A DNA stretch of 18,350 nucleotides from NCBI GenBank assembly GCA_016186985.1, contig JACPKO010000020.1, positions 1 to 18,350 on the forward strand. Direction: 5' to 3'. Source of the DNA: Candidatus Daviesbacteria bacterium (GTDB taxonomy: Bacteria > Patescibacteriota > Microgenomatia > Daviesbacterales > UBA10151). Numbering within the stretch: position 1 is the stretch's first letter; each line of letters opens with the position of its first letter. Positions 7,488 through 14,116 of this stretch are shown here, piece by piece. The position numbers were made by a program, and so were the translations under genes. The notes beneath the pieces were generated by a model. The model ran no database searches and had not been told where the DNA came from. It was given only the letters and a program-made list of their open reading frames with translations.

Positions 7488-9557
7488 ATGCAAAATTTAG
7501 TAATCGTTGAGTCCCCGACAAAAGCACGGACTTTGTCTAAATTTTTAGGCAAAACCTATAGGATTGAAGCCTCAATGGGGCATGTCAGGGATTTGCCTAA
7601 ATCCGAGATTGGCGTGGATGAGGAAAATTTTGAACCTAAATATATCGTCCCCAGGGATAAAAAGAAAAAAGTTAATGAATTAAAAAAACTTGCATTGGGA
7701 TCTAAAACTTTATATTTAGCTACCGACCCTGACCGCGAAGGTGAAGCTATTGCCTGGCACTTGGCAGCTTTGCTGCAAGGGGAAAGGGGAAAGGGAAAAG
7801 GGAAAAGTAGTAAAAAAAATATTGACAAAAAATCTTCACCCTTCACCCTTCACCCTTCACCCTCAATTCATCGTGTTGAGTTTCATGAAATCACAAAAGA
7901 TGCAATATCGGAAGCTTTTGAGCACCCCCGTGAGATTAATTTACAGCTGGTTGACGCCCAGCAAGCCAGAAGGGTTTTAGACAGGCTTGTAGGTTATAAA
8001 CTTTCCCCTATCCTATGGAAAAAAATTAAGCGCGGATTATCGGCAGGCCGGGTTCAATCAGTGACCCTACGCTTAATTGTTGAAAGGGAAAGGGAGATTG
8101 AGGCTTTTAATGCGGAGGAGTATTGGAGTATTGAGGTAACTTTAGAGTCTAGCCGCAAGAGTCTAGAGTCTAGATTTATTGCGCAGTTGGTTACAATAAA
8201 TGGCGAGAAAGCGGTTATTAATAACGGGGATTTGGCCGCTGAAATTGTTAAGAAACTTGAAGTGAGTGCTTATAAGATTGAAAAGATTACCAAAAAAGAA
8301 GTGAAGCGCTCCCCGGCTCCGCCTTTTATAACTTCGACCCTACAGCAAGCCTCGGGAAATAAATTAGGTATGTCTGCAAAAAAAACCATGATGATCGCAC
8401 AAAATCTTTACGAGCAGGGGTTTATAACTTATATGCGTACGGATTCGGTTAATTTGTCCACTCAGGCTTTGGATATGACCAGGGATTACATCGGAAAAGT
8501 ATTGGGCAAAGATTTTTTGCCGGAGGGCCCGAGGTTTTATAAATCAAAATCCAAAAATGCCCAGGAGGCGCATGAGGCAATCAGGCCTACGGATTTAAGT
8601 GTGACCGCAGAAAAGTTAAACGGAGATCATTTTACCCGCGACCATAAAAGGCTTTATGATTTAGTTTATAAGCGTATGGTGGCTTCGCAGGTGCGGGATG
8701 CAGTATTTGATCAAACAACAGTGGAAGTTTTAGCCCAGGTGGCGGGTCCTGCAGAATCATTTTTACTTAGAGCAATCGGCTCAACGCTAAAATTCCCGGG
8801 ATGGTTAAAAGTTTATGGAATTAGTGAAGAGGGAGGAGTGAAAAGGGAAGAGGAAGAAGAATCAGAAGATGTAAAAAATCAGGTAATACCTGAACTCGAA
8901 GAAAACGAACCATTGAATCAAAAAGGTATTAAACCCCTTCAGCATTTCACCCAGCCGTCTCCAAGATACACCGAAGCTTCTCTTGTTAAGAAACTGGAAG
9001 AATTGGGGATCGGAAGGCCTTCGACTTACGCCCCGATCCTTTCAACAATCCAGGAAAGGTTTTATGTCGAAAAGATTGAGCGAAAATTTAACCCGACATC
9101 CTTAGGTTTTACTGTTAACGATTTTTTAATGAAATATTTTCCGGATGTATTCGATTACCAATTTACCGCACAGATGGAGGATTCGCTTGATGAGATCTCC
9201 AGGGGTGAAAAGGAATGGAAATCTACAATTGGAGCTTTTTATAAGCCACTGGCCGGTAAGCTTACGACAGCTGAGGAAACAGCCGAAAAAATCCAGCTTG
9301 AGGTTGAAACTGTTGATAAAAACTGCCCTAAATGCGGTAAACAGCTGATTGTGCGTACAGGGAAATTCGGTAAATTTTTAGCATGTTCCGGATTTCCCGA
9401 GTGCAAGCATACAGAAAGGTTGGAAGAAAAAATTGAAGCTAAATGTCCTGATGACGGGGGGGATGTTGTCGTACGCAAAACCCGCAAAGGAAAAACTTTC
9501 TTCGGGTGCAAAAACTATCCTGACTGTAAATTTGCAAGCTGGACCAAACCCAAATAG
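7488..9557 (+). CDS. topA: DNA topoisomerase I (type IA)
   Basis: A 689-residue type IA topoisomerase that relaxes negative supercoils. The Toprim domain opens with V-I-V-E-S-P-T-K-A (Glu8) and carries D-P-D-R-E-G-E (Asp80, Asp82, Glu84). The active-site Tyr315 lies in F-I-T-Y-M-R-T-D-S. The G-L-S-A-G-R-V-Q-S and H-E-A-I-R-P-T signatures are present. The C-terminus has two zinc-ribbon repeats: the first has four cysteines, the second begins C-P-D-D and lacks its second cysteine. Between the Toprim acidic cluster and Tyr315 the spacing is about 27 residues longer than in E. coli numbering as I recall it (D111, Y319), and a heptamer repeat encodes most of that excess after residue ~97. A second heptamer array is at 8145. 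Confidence 0.96.
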   Translation: MQNLVIVESPTKARTLSKFLGKTYRIEASMGHVRDLPKSEIGVDEENFEPKYIVPRDKKKKVNELKKLALGSKTLYLATDPDREGEAIAWHLAALLQGERGKGKGKSSKKNIDKKSSPFTLHPSPSIHRVEFHEITKDAISEAFEHPREINLQLVDAQQARRVLDRLVGYKLSPILWKKIKRGLSAGRVQSVTLRLIVEREREIEAFNAEEYWSIEVTLESSRKSLESRFIAQLVTINGEKAVINNGDLAAEIVKKLEVSAYKIEKITKKEVKRSPAPPFITSTLQQASGNKLGMSAKKTMMIAQNLYEQGFITYMRTDSVNLSTQALDMTRDYIGKVLGKDFLPEGPRFYKSKSKNAQEAHEAIRPTDLSVTAEKLNGDHFTRDHKRLYDLVYKRMVASQVRDAVFDQTTVEVLAQVAGPAESFLLRAIGSTLKFPGWLKVYGISEEGGVKREEEEESEDVKNQVIPELEENEPLNQKGIKPLQHFTQPSPRYTEASLVKKLEELGIGRPSTYAPILSTIQERFYVEKIERKFNPTSLGFTVNDFLMKYFPDVFDYQFTAQMEDSLDEISRGEKEWKSTIGAFYKPLAGKLTTAEETAEKIQLEVETVDKNCPKCGKQLIVRTGKFGKFLACSGFPECKHTERLEEKIEAKCPDDGGDVVVRKTRKGKTFFGCKNYPDCKFASWTKPK
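7779..7861 (+). repeat. In-frame heptamer element inside topA
   Basis: Four perfectly phased 7-bp units of GGGGAAA/GGGAAAA type (7779-7806) are followed by a 27-bp A-rich spacer and four exact CTTCACC units (7834-7861). The right heptamer is close to the reverse complement of the left (GGTGAAG against GGGGAAA). The segment is translated as a low-complexity Gly/Lys then Ser/Pro/His/Thr loop, between the A-I-A-W-H-L helix and R-V-E-F-H-E-I-T, where other topoisomerases have only a few residues. About 84 bp (28 codons) keeps the frame. Confidence 0.85.
8145..8172 (+). repeat. Second heptamer array inside topA (GAGTCTA)
   Basis: Four 7-bp units in exact phase: units 1, 3 and 4 are GAGTCTA, unit 2 is diverged (GCCGCAA). 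They encode a Ser/Leu/Glu/Arg segment after E-Y-W-S-I-E-V in topoisomerase domain II, a solvent-exposed loop region. No inverted right arm is visible. The unit sequence differs from the 7779 array, but the unit length and copy number are the same. Confidence 0.65.
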
Positions 9558-9580
9558 TAAATTCTTCCGATTTTCACCCC

Positions 9581-9609
9581 TTGACGGTTAAAAGTCTCTG
9601 TAGTATAAA
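9581..9609 (+). promoter_or_regulatory. Promoter upstream of leader ORF and orphan gene
   Basis: TTGACG (9581-9586), a 17-bp spacer and TATAAA (9604-9609) make a good sigma-70-type promoter 24 bp after the topA stop. Transcription should start near 9616, only a few bases before the ATG of the short leader frame at 9621. Confidence 0.7.
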
Positions 9610-9620
9610 TACCTCATAAT

Positions 9621-9689
9621 ATGAAAACTTACTTTGTTATTACCATGAACATTCACCAAGTCCTCCGCAAAGAGGATGTCTTGGTGTAG
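9621..9689 (+). CDS. Putative 22-residue leader peptide
   Basis: ATG at 9621 opens a 22-codon frame ending at TAG 9687-9689. It starts M-K-T-Y-F-V-I-T and ends K-E-D-V-L-V. The start codon is about 12 nt after the -10 hexamer, so the transcript would be nearly leaderless here. The codons run through both arms of the 9654-9686 hairpin, so a translating ribosome would disrupt it, as in attenuation leaders. There is no obvious run of a single regulatory amino-acid codon. Translation is an inference; the frame could be incidental. Confidence 0.4.
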   Translation: MKTYFVITMNIHQVLRKEDVLV

Positions 9690-9724
9690 AGGTAGAAACC
9701 TCATTTTTAAATAAAACACCGAGA
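9654..9724 (+). promoter_or_regulatory. Alternative RNA hairpins in the 5' leader
   Basis: Hairpin A pairs CACCAAG (9654-9660) with CTTGGTG (9680-9686) and continues with TCCTC (9661-9665) against GAGGA (9672-9676) around a CGCAAA loop. A small hairpin pairs GAGGT (9689-9693) with ACCTC (9698-9702). In the alternative, TCTTGGTGT (9679-9687) pairs with ACACCGAGA (9716-9724) over nine positions with one G-U, enclosing the small hairpin. The two states are mutually exclusive and end one base before the terminator stem. I do not recognise a known riboswitch class. Confidence 0.55.
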
Positions 9725-9725
9725 C

Positions 9726-9750
9726 AACCGCCAAACAAGGGCGGTTTTTT
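9726..9750 (+). terminator. Intrinsic terminator in the leader of the 9785 gene
   Basis: A 7-bp stem AACCGCC (9726-9732) / GGCGGTT (9740-9746) with a 7-nt loop runs into six T residues (9745-9750). It lies after the 9581 promoter and before the 9785 gene, and the 34 bp between it and the ATG contain no promoter, so the downstream gene can be expressed from this promoter only by read-through. Confidence 0.8.
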
Positions 9751-9784
9751 GATGGAAGAAATCTAAAGGAAAGGAGGGGAAAAT

Positions 9785-10045
9785 ATGAGAAGACTAGGTT
9801 CGTATGATGGAAGTTTGAGTATGTATGTAGAAGAACCCCGAGTCCCATCAGTGCGTAGGTTAGAGGTAGTACGCAAGCAAGTAGAAGGGGGAAATTTAGA
9901 GCATAAAATTGCAGGACCTTCAGCAGGTTATTATGCAGATAATAGAGATGTGTTATTAATAATGCAGCCTGATGATATGTATAGAGATGATTTAAGGGTT
10001 AGAGGCAGTGAAGGAATAATAGGCGGGTCCAAAGAAAGACGATAA
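9785..10045 (+). CDS. Small orphan protein behind a candidate attenuator
   Basis: An 86-residue protein that I do not recognise. It is charged and soluble, with many Arg, Asp and Gly residues and no membrane segment or cysteine. The middle contains G-P-S-A-G-Y-Y-A-D-N-R-D-V-L-L-I-M. It has the strongest ribosome-binding site in the window: AGGAGG (9772-9777), 7 bp before the ATG, unlike most genes here. That, and the promoter-leader-terminator arrangement ahead of it, argues that it is real and conditionally expressed. It sits alone between topA and pyrG. No function can be assigned. Confidence 0.6.
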   Translation: MRRLGSYDGSLSMYVEEPRVPSVRRLEVVRKQVEGGNLEHKIAGPSAGYYADNRDVLLIMQPDDMYRDDLRVRGSEGIIGGSKERR

Positions 10046-10078
10046 ATTAGATAAAGATTTTACGCTTCTTAGAAATAT

Positions 10079-10106
10079 TGCTAAATTTTCGTGGATTTGG
10101 TATTAT
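10079..10106 (+). promoter_or_regulatory. Possible pyrG promoter
   Basis: TTGCTA (10079-10084), 16 bp, then TATTAT (10101-10106) preceded by TGG, an extended -10. This would give a leader of roughly 115 nt before pyrG, containing a 4-bp TCGG/CCGA hairpin and a run of six C residues. A second candidate, TTGACT at 10182-10187, lacks a well-spaced -10. The start is therefore uncertain. Confidence 0.35.
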
Positions 10107-10230
10107 ATTGAGGGCCTCGGAAAACCGAAGTTTCAAAAATCTTTCGTAATTCTAGAAATCCCCCCGTAGTATTTTTCAATATTGACTTATTTTTGTAAAA
10201 AGATAATTATTGAAAGCGAGCAGTTAGAAG

Positions 10231-11841
10231 ATGAAATACATTTTTGTGAGTGGTGGTGTTATTAGTGGAATCGGTAAAGGTATTGCTACCTCGTCCATCG
10301 CCCTCCTCTTAAAATCCGCAGGTTACAAAGTCGCCCCTATAAAAATGGATCCTTATTTAAACGTTGATGCGGGGACCATGAACCCGATTGAGCATGGTGA
10401 ATGCTTTGTTTTAGATGACGGTACGGAAACTGATCAGGACTTAGGTCACTATGAACGCTATCTTGGTGAATCACTTAGCAAAAACAATATTGCCACTCAA
10501 GGCGCGATTTATTTATCAGTCATCCAAAAAGAGCGCAATCTGGAATATGACGGCGCTTGTGTTGATATTGTCACTTACATAACTGAAGAAATTATCTCCA
10601 GAATTAAGTATGCCGGAAGGAGCAAAAATGCTGACATTGTCGTTATAGAAATCGGGGGTACAGCAGGAGAGTACCAAAATGTTTTATTCCTTGAGGCAAA
10701 TAGACAGCTAAAACTAAAAAGGCACGATGACGTGATTCACGTCCATTTGACATATCTGCCGATTCCTGGTTCCCTTGGTGAGATGAAGTCCAAACCCGCT
10801 CAAATGAGCGTTCGGGATTTGAATGCGGTAGGAATCCAGCCGGATATTATTTTGGCCCGCGCCGAAAGGCCTTTAGACCAGTCAAGGATTAAAAAATTAT
10901 CAATTTCAACAGGTCTTGAAGAGCAGGATATTATTTCCGCTCCGGATATGAAGAATGTTTATTCGGTTCCCTTAAAATTTGAAGAAGAAGGATTAACCGA
11001 TAGGATTTTGGGAAAGCTTGGTTTAAAAAGAAAGCAAACTGACTTAAAAGAATGGAGGGAGTTTGTGCAGTCTGCTGAGAAATCTGCAAAACCTGTTAAG
11101 ATCGGAATTGTAGGAAAATATTTTACAACCGGCGATTTTACTTTGCTTGATTCCTATATCTCAGTAATAGAGGCGATTAAGCACGCATCTTATAAGCTTG
11201 GAGTTAAACCGGAAATAACCTGGATTGATGCCTCAAAACTTGAGGCTAACCCGGCGCAGCTTAAAAAGTATGACGGGGTTATCGTGCCCGGGGGATTTGG
11301 TGAACGTGATGTTGAAGGAAAAATTGCCGCTGTGAAATACGTCCGGGAAAACAATATCCCTTATTTAGGATTGTGTTATGGTATGCAGCTCGCTGTTGTT
11401 GAATTTGCAAGAAATGTTTTAGGACTTAAAGGCGCCCACAGTACAGAAGTTGATCCTGATACAAAATATCCTGTTATCCATATAATGCCTGACCAGGCAA
11501 AAAAGATGCTCAAGAAAGATTATGGAGGAACAATGAGACTGGGTGCCTGGGAAGCAGAACTTAAATCCGGAAGCAAAATAAGGGCTTTATATGGAAAAGA
11601 TAAAGCCTCGGAAAGACACAGGCACAGATTTGAGGTTAATAATGAATACCGGGCAGATTTGGAGAAAAATGGATTTAAGGTAGTAGGCCAAAGTCCTGAT
11701 AACAGGCTGGTGGAGATTATGGAGCTTGAGGGTCATCCGTTTTTTGCAGGGAGCCAATTTCATCCGGAATTAAAATCCCGCCCGCTGGAACCCCACCCAA
11801 TGTTTTTAGGATTCATTGAGGCTGCTTCAAAAGATAAATAA
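10231..11841 (+). CDS. pyrG: CTP synthase
   Basis: A 536-residue CTP synthase, which aminates UTP to CTP using ATP and glutamine. The N-terminal synthetase domain has the G-G-V-I-S-G-I-G-K-G loop and M-D-P-Y-L-N-V-D. The C-terminal class I glutamine amidotransferase domain has P-G-G-F-G, the nucleophile Cys382 in G-L-C-Y-G-M-Q, and the His511/Glu513 pair in F-H-P-E. R-H-R-H-R and G-G-T-M-R-L-G are intact. The usual G-G-T-V-G-D segment reads G-G-T-A-G-E-Y-Q-N-V-L-F, a divergent but plausible form. It opens the nucleotide region of the window. The S23-bearing element begins at the base after its stop codon. Confidence 0.96.
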   Translation: MKYIFVSGGVISGIGKGIATSSIALLLKSAGYKVAPIKMDPYLNVDAGTMNPIEHGECFVLDDGTETDQDLGHYERYLGESLSKNNIATQGAIYLSVIQKERNLEYDGACVDIVTYITEEIISRIKYAGRSKNADIVVIEIGGTAGEYQNVLFLEANRQLKLKRHDDVIHVHLTYLPIPGSLGEMKSKPAQMSVRDLNAVGIQPDIILARAERPLDQSRIKKLSISTGLEEQDIISAPDMKNVYSVPLKFEEEGLTDRILGKLGLKRKQTDLKEWREFVQSAEKSAKPVKIGIVGKYFTTGDFTLLDSYISVIEAIKHASYKLGVKPEITWIDASKLEANPAQLKKYDGVIVPGGFGERDVEGKIAAVKYVRENNIPYLGLCYGMQLAVVEFARNVLGLKGAHSTEVDPDTKYPVIHIMPDQAKKMLKKDYGGTMRLGAWEAELKSGSKIRALYGKDKASERHRHRFEVNNEYRADLEKNGFKVVGQSPDNRLVEIMELEGHPFFAGSQFHPELKSRPLEPHPMFLGFIEAASKDK

Positions 11842-12302
11842 CCAAGTGTCCAAATAACAAGAAACAAACAAATTCCAATGAACAATAATCAAGTTAATAA
11901 AAAATTTGATTTGGAAGATAGAACTCTTGAGTTTGCAAAAAAGGTAATTGATTTAATAAAGAAATTAACAAAAAAAACTGTAAATTTTGAACTCTCCTCT
12001 CAAGTCATGAGATCAGCTGGTTCCATTGGCGCAAATTATAGAGAAGCTAATGAAGCTTTGGGCAGAAAAGATTTTTTCATGAGAATAAGGATAAGTAGAA
12101 AAGAATCTAAAGAAACCAAGTATTGGTTAGAATTAATTGCGCACAATAACCCCGAGTTTAAAGAGATAGTTAGTGCCTTAATTGAAGAATCTTCAGAATT
12201 CATTAAAATTTTCTCTGCAATAATTGCCAAAAGTAATTAAAATTTGAAATTTAAGATTTGACATTTGATTATTGTTTGGAAAACTTGTAATTTGGTACTT
12301 GG
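11842..12302 (+). mobile_element. Inverted-repeat element carrying an S23-type gene
   Basis: The segment from the base after the pyrG stop to just before tmk is bounded by CCAAGTGTCC... on the left and ...GGTACTTGG on the right, imperfect inverted ends with a 7-bp phase. Its first 35 bp match those of the element at 14744 with two differences, and its last ~34 bp match exactly. Only this copy contains a gene (11878-12240). On the right arm the units start one base after that gene's stop: ATTTGAA, ATTTAAG, then ATTTGAC. It is interpreted as a small mobile element; no target duplication is evident. Confidence 0.7.
11878..12240 (+). CDS. Four-helix-bundle protein (S23 / 23S rRNA intervening-sequence family)
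   Basis: A 120-residue all-helical protein. The order matches the S23 family: a first helix ending in K-K-L-T-K-K-T, then F-E-L-S-S-Q-V-M-R-S-A-G-S-I-G-A-N-Y-R-E-A-N-E-A, then D-F-F-M-R-I-R-I-S-R-K-E-S-K-E-T-K-Y-W-L-E-L. The S-I-x-x-N-x-x-E-A and S-x-x-E-x-x-Y/W-x-L signatures are typical. Members occur inside intervening sequences of 23S rRNA genes and are related in fold to Avd, the accessory protein of diversity-generating retroelements. They are basic and probably bind nucleic acid. No rRNA is nearby, so this copy is free-standing inside the inverted-repeat element. Its role is unknown; a part in element maintenance is inference. Confidence 0.85.
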   Translation: MNNNQVNKKFDLEDRTLEFAKKVIDLIKKLTKKTVNFELSSQVMRSAGSIGANYREANEALGRKDFFMRIRISRKESKETKYWLELIAHNNPEFKEIVSALIEESSEFIKIFSAIIAKSN

Positions 12303-12309
12303 AAAACTT

Positions 12310-12945
12310 ATGCATAGAGGCAAATTAATTGTCATAGAGGGTCAGGGGTTTACGGGGAAAACCACACAGGCAAATTTGCTGGTGGAAAAATTAAAAGAAG
12401 CCGGTATTGGGGCGGTTGCGCTGCGTCACCCCGGCGGAACTGTGCATGCCGAAAAATTAAGGCAGGAGCTTTTAGAAAAGAAAGAAGCCGGAGTTTTAAC
12501 ACCAGATGAGGAACTGGAGTTTTTGATGCGCTCGTTAAAATCTCTGGTTGAAGAATTAATACTTCCGGCTTTGGAAGCAGGAAAATGGGTTGTTCTAACG
12601 CGTTTTATACCTTCGGCAATTGTTTATCAAGGTTACCAGGAAGGACTGGATAAGGATTTTATTAAAACTCAAGCTGAAAAAGCCTCCCAGCATTTAAAAC
12701 CTGATTTAAGCATATTAATAGATTTGCCGGAGGAAGAAATAATGAAACGCCAGGCAAACGCGCACGACAGCGAAATTCATGCTTATAATAATTTGGATCT
12801 GGCAGTTCTGAAAGCTAGACGCAAAGGGTTCCTTGAGGTTTTTAAAGAGATGGAAAATGCGGTTATAGTTAACGGATCAAAGCCGAAAGAAAAAATTGCT
12901 GATGAGATATGGCAGGAAGTTTCTTCGAGGCTAAGTTTATCTTGA
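12310..12945 (+). CDS. tmk: Thymidylate kinase-like protein with altered signature residues
   Basis: A 211-residue P-loop kinase of the thymidylate kinase family (dTMP to dTDP). The ATG at 12310 is chosen because the upstream in-frame codons from 12265 are repeat sequence. The P-loop G-Q-G-F-T-G-K-T lies at 11-18, R-H-P-G-G-T at 39-44, T-R-F at 97-99 followed by the typical I-V-Y-Q-G, and a C-terminal D-L-S-I-L-I-D-L-P strand. Compared with the family, the P-loop Asp is Gly13, the Glu of R-E-P-G-G is His40, and the Asp of the D-R-Y/F/H motif is Thr97. Context beside pyrG, dcd and thyA supports TMP kinase, but these changes leave room for a different nucleotide-kinase specificity. Confidence 0.75.
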   Translation: MHRGKLIVIEGQGFTGKTTQANLLVEKLKEAGIGAVALRHPGGTVHAEKLRQELLEKKEAGVLTPDEELEFLMRSLKSLVEELILPALEAGKWVVLTRFIPSAIVYQGYQEGLDKDFIKTQAEKASQHLKPDLSILIDLPEEEIMKRQANAHDSEIHAYNNLDLAVLKARRKGFLEVFKEMENAVIVNGSKPKEKIADEIWQEVSSRLSLS

Positions 12946-12950
12946 TAAAA

Positions 12951-13089
12951 CCCCGACTGTAAAGTTGCGAGTTTTCCAGATTCGGACTAGTCCGATCGAG
13001 AGAAGATACCCCAACTGTTAGGTTGTGGGTAGATTCATCCTAAATCCCGACTTGTCAATAGACTTCCAACTCGGAGTTGTCAAGCTAAA
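12951..13089 (+). repeat. Repeat cluster upstream of the 13114 gene
   Basis: Two diverged 21-bp copies begin CCCCGACTGT (12951-12971) and CCCCAACTGT (13009-13029), matching at about 16 positions. Between them is a perfect 14-bp palindrome, TCGGACTAGTCCGA (12982-12995). Related YYCCRACT starts occur again near 13045 and 13064. The last unit, from TTCCAACT to GCTAAA (13064-13089), recurs downstream of the gene at 13959. A TATAGT at 13095-13100 could be the -10 for the gene, but the only nearby TTGTCA is too close. Confidence 0.55.
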
Positions 13090-13113
13090 CATAATATAGT
13101 AGAGTTCACGTTT

Positions 13114-13944
13114 ATGAGTGAGGTAGTATTTGAAAACAGGAGTATAAATAGAAGCCATCCAGGCTTTTCTGATATGAAAGGGTTTTTTATGAGCCGAAAT
13201 CCGGGTGCGTTTGGGGCAATGTTTGGTCATCATGCAGAGTTTGAGTTGCCTTTTCCAGTATTTTTGGATGTTTTAAACTCAGGTCTTACAAAAGAAGATG
13301 CACGACCACTTGAATTTCGCTACCGCTCAACCGCTGATTTATTGGGAGCCAGGAATGTTGTGGTTACATACGGTAGGTTTGAAGATGCTTGGGTTAGGAT
13401 GCGTGGAGATAAATTTCCTCAAACTTATGTAGATGATGATATGGCATTTTTGAATATAGGTAGCATGGCGTGGCGTAGTTATGTGCGCTCGGATAAATTG
13501 GTTTTTTTTGCATGGCATGAATTTGGAATAAATGGGTTGTTAGAAGAGGGTAGTGGAGTAAAGCTTGAGACTTCGAGGTTTCATCTTGAGATAGCCGATC
13601 GTCCGGAGATTGCAATCCAAATTTCAAGGTATCCGGATTTAATGAAAGCAGTGGTAGGGTATCGACTTCTGACCCGGGAAGAAGATCCTCTTACAACTGA
13701 TTTAAGGAAAGTAGTAGCGGAAATGCCAGGTTATATATTAGAGGTTCCGGATAGACTTCCATCACCCGCCCAAAAGCAAATTTTAGACTACTACCGAATG
13801 TATGAGTTTATTGGAGAAGCTGATTGCCATGTCCCGACTCTTAATGAAATAGTTGCCCAAACAGAGCTTTTGGTACCTGCTGTACAACAGTCTTATCAAG
13901 CAACCTGGGACAGGTTGATAGCGCAAAGTAAAACTTTTTCCTAA
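13114..13944 (+). CDS. Orphan 276-residue protein flanked by direct repeats
   Basis: I do not recognise this protein. It is soluble, mixed alpha/beta in appearance, rich in aromatic residues (many Phe, Tyr, Trp) and without a membrane segment or signal peptide. Segments such as S-D-K-L-V-F-F-A-W-H-E-F-G-I-N-G and F-H-L-E-I-A-D-R-P-E-I-A-I-Q-I have no familiar motif. One Cys (in E-A-D-C-H-V-P) and scattered His residues do not form a clear metal site. It splits tmk from dcd, is bordered by 168-bp and 172-bp non-coding gaps full of repeats, and has no Shine-Dalgarno, so it looks like an inserted cassette. Base composition is not strikingly different from the flanks. Confidence 0.65.
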   Translation: MSEVVFENRSINRSHPGFSDMKGFFMSRNPGAFGAMFGHHAEFELPFPVFLDVLNSGLTKEDARPLEFRYRSTADLLGARNVVVTYGRFEDAWVRMRGDKFPQTYVDDDMAFLNIGSMAWRSYVRSDKLVFFAWHEFGINGLLEEGSGVKLETSRFHLEIADRPEIAIQISRYPDLMKAVVGYRLLTREEDPLTTDLRKVVAEMPGYILEVPDRLPSPAQKQILDYYRMYEFIGEADCHVPTLNEIVAQTELLVPAVQQSYQATWDRLIAQSKTFS

Positions 13945-13958
13945 GGCTAGTTACCTAT

Positions 13959-14005
13959 TTCCAACTCCGAGTTGTCAACCCCGATTAAATCGGGGCCAAG
14001 CTAAA
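13959..14005 (+). repeat. Downstream direct repeat with inserted hairpin
   Basis: This repeats the 13064-13089 unit (TTCCAACTC-S-GAGTTGTCAA then GCTAAA) but is interrupted by 21 bp between GTCAA and GCTAAA. The insert contains a perfect 7-bp hairpin, CCCCGAT-TAA-ATCGGGG (13979-13995), then CCAA, which duplicates the adjacent CAA. The hairpin has no T-run, so it is a poor terminator. The CAACTC/GAGTTG core is itself palindromic. Confidence 0.6.
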
Positions 14006-14068
14006 ATTTAAACTCCTAACACTAGTATTTTTCTAACGATCGTGAATTTTTTTCGAGTTTAAAATTTA
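14002..14068 (+). promoter_or_regulatory. Inverted repeat enclosing an ACGATCGT site upstream of dcd
   Basis: TAAAATTTAAACTC (14002-14015) and GAGTTTAAAATTTA (14055-14068) are inverted copies with one mismatch, 39 bp apart. Between them lies TAACGATCGTGAATTTTTT (14034-14052), the same 19-mer found upstream of dprA. The arms contain the half-site of the GAGTTTAAACTC palindrome that precedes the second dcd gene at 14865. The arrangement suggests a control region for dcd; no strong promoter hexamers are seen between 14069 and the start codon. Confidence 0.5.
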
Positions 14069-14116
14069 CTACTTGAAATAGTTGGGGAATTTGGCTAACT
14101 TAGTTAAGTCAAAACT

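Noticed and set aside
9616..9750. A known small RNA such as SRP RNA or 6S RNA
   Set aside because: The hairpin loops lack the SRP GGAA/GGAAGCAGC signature and there is no long 6S-type bubble; alternative pairing plus terminator fits a leader better.
12265..12309. Upstream start for the tmk-like protein, adding 15 residues
   Set aside because: The segment is the right end of the inverted-repeat element, and the kinase fold starts directly after ATG 12310.
13592..13600. Another ACGATCGT-type operator
   Set aside because: CGATCG here (and near 1559) is inside coding sequence and lacks the full ACGATCGT core and flanks.
13979..13995. Terminator of the 13114 gene
   Set aside because: The CCCCGAT/ATCGGGG hairpin is strong but is followed by CCAAGC, not a T-run, and looks like an insert in a repeat.
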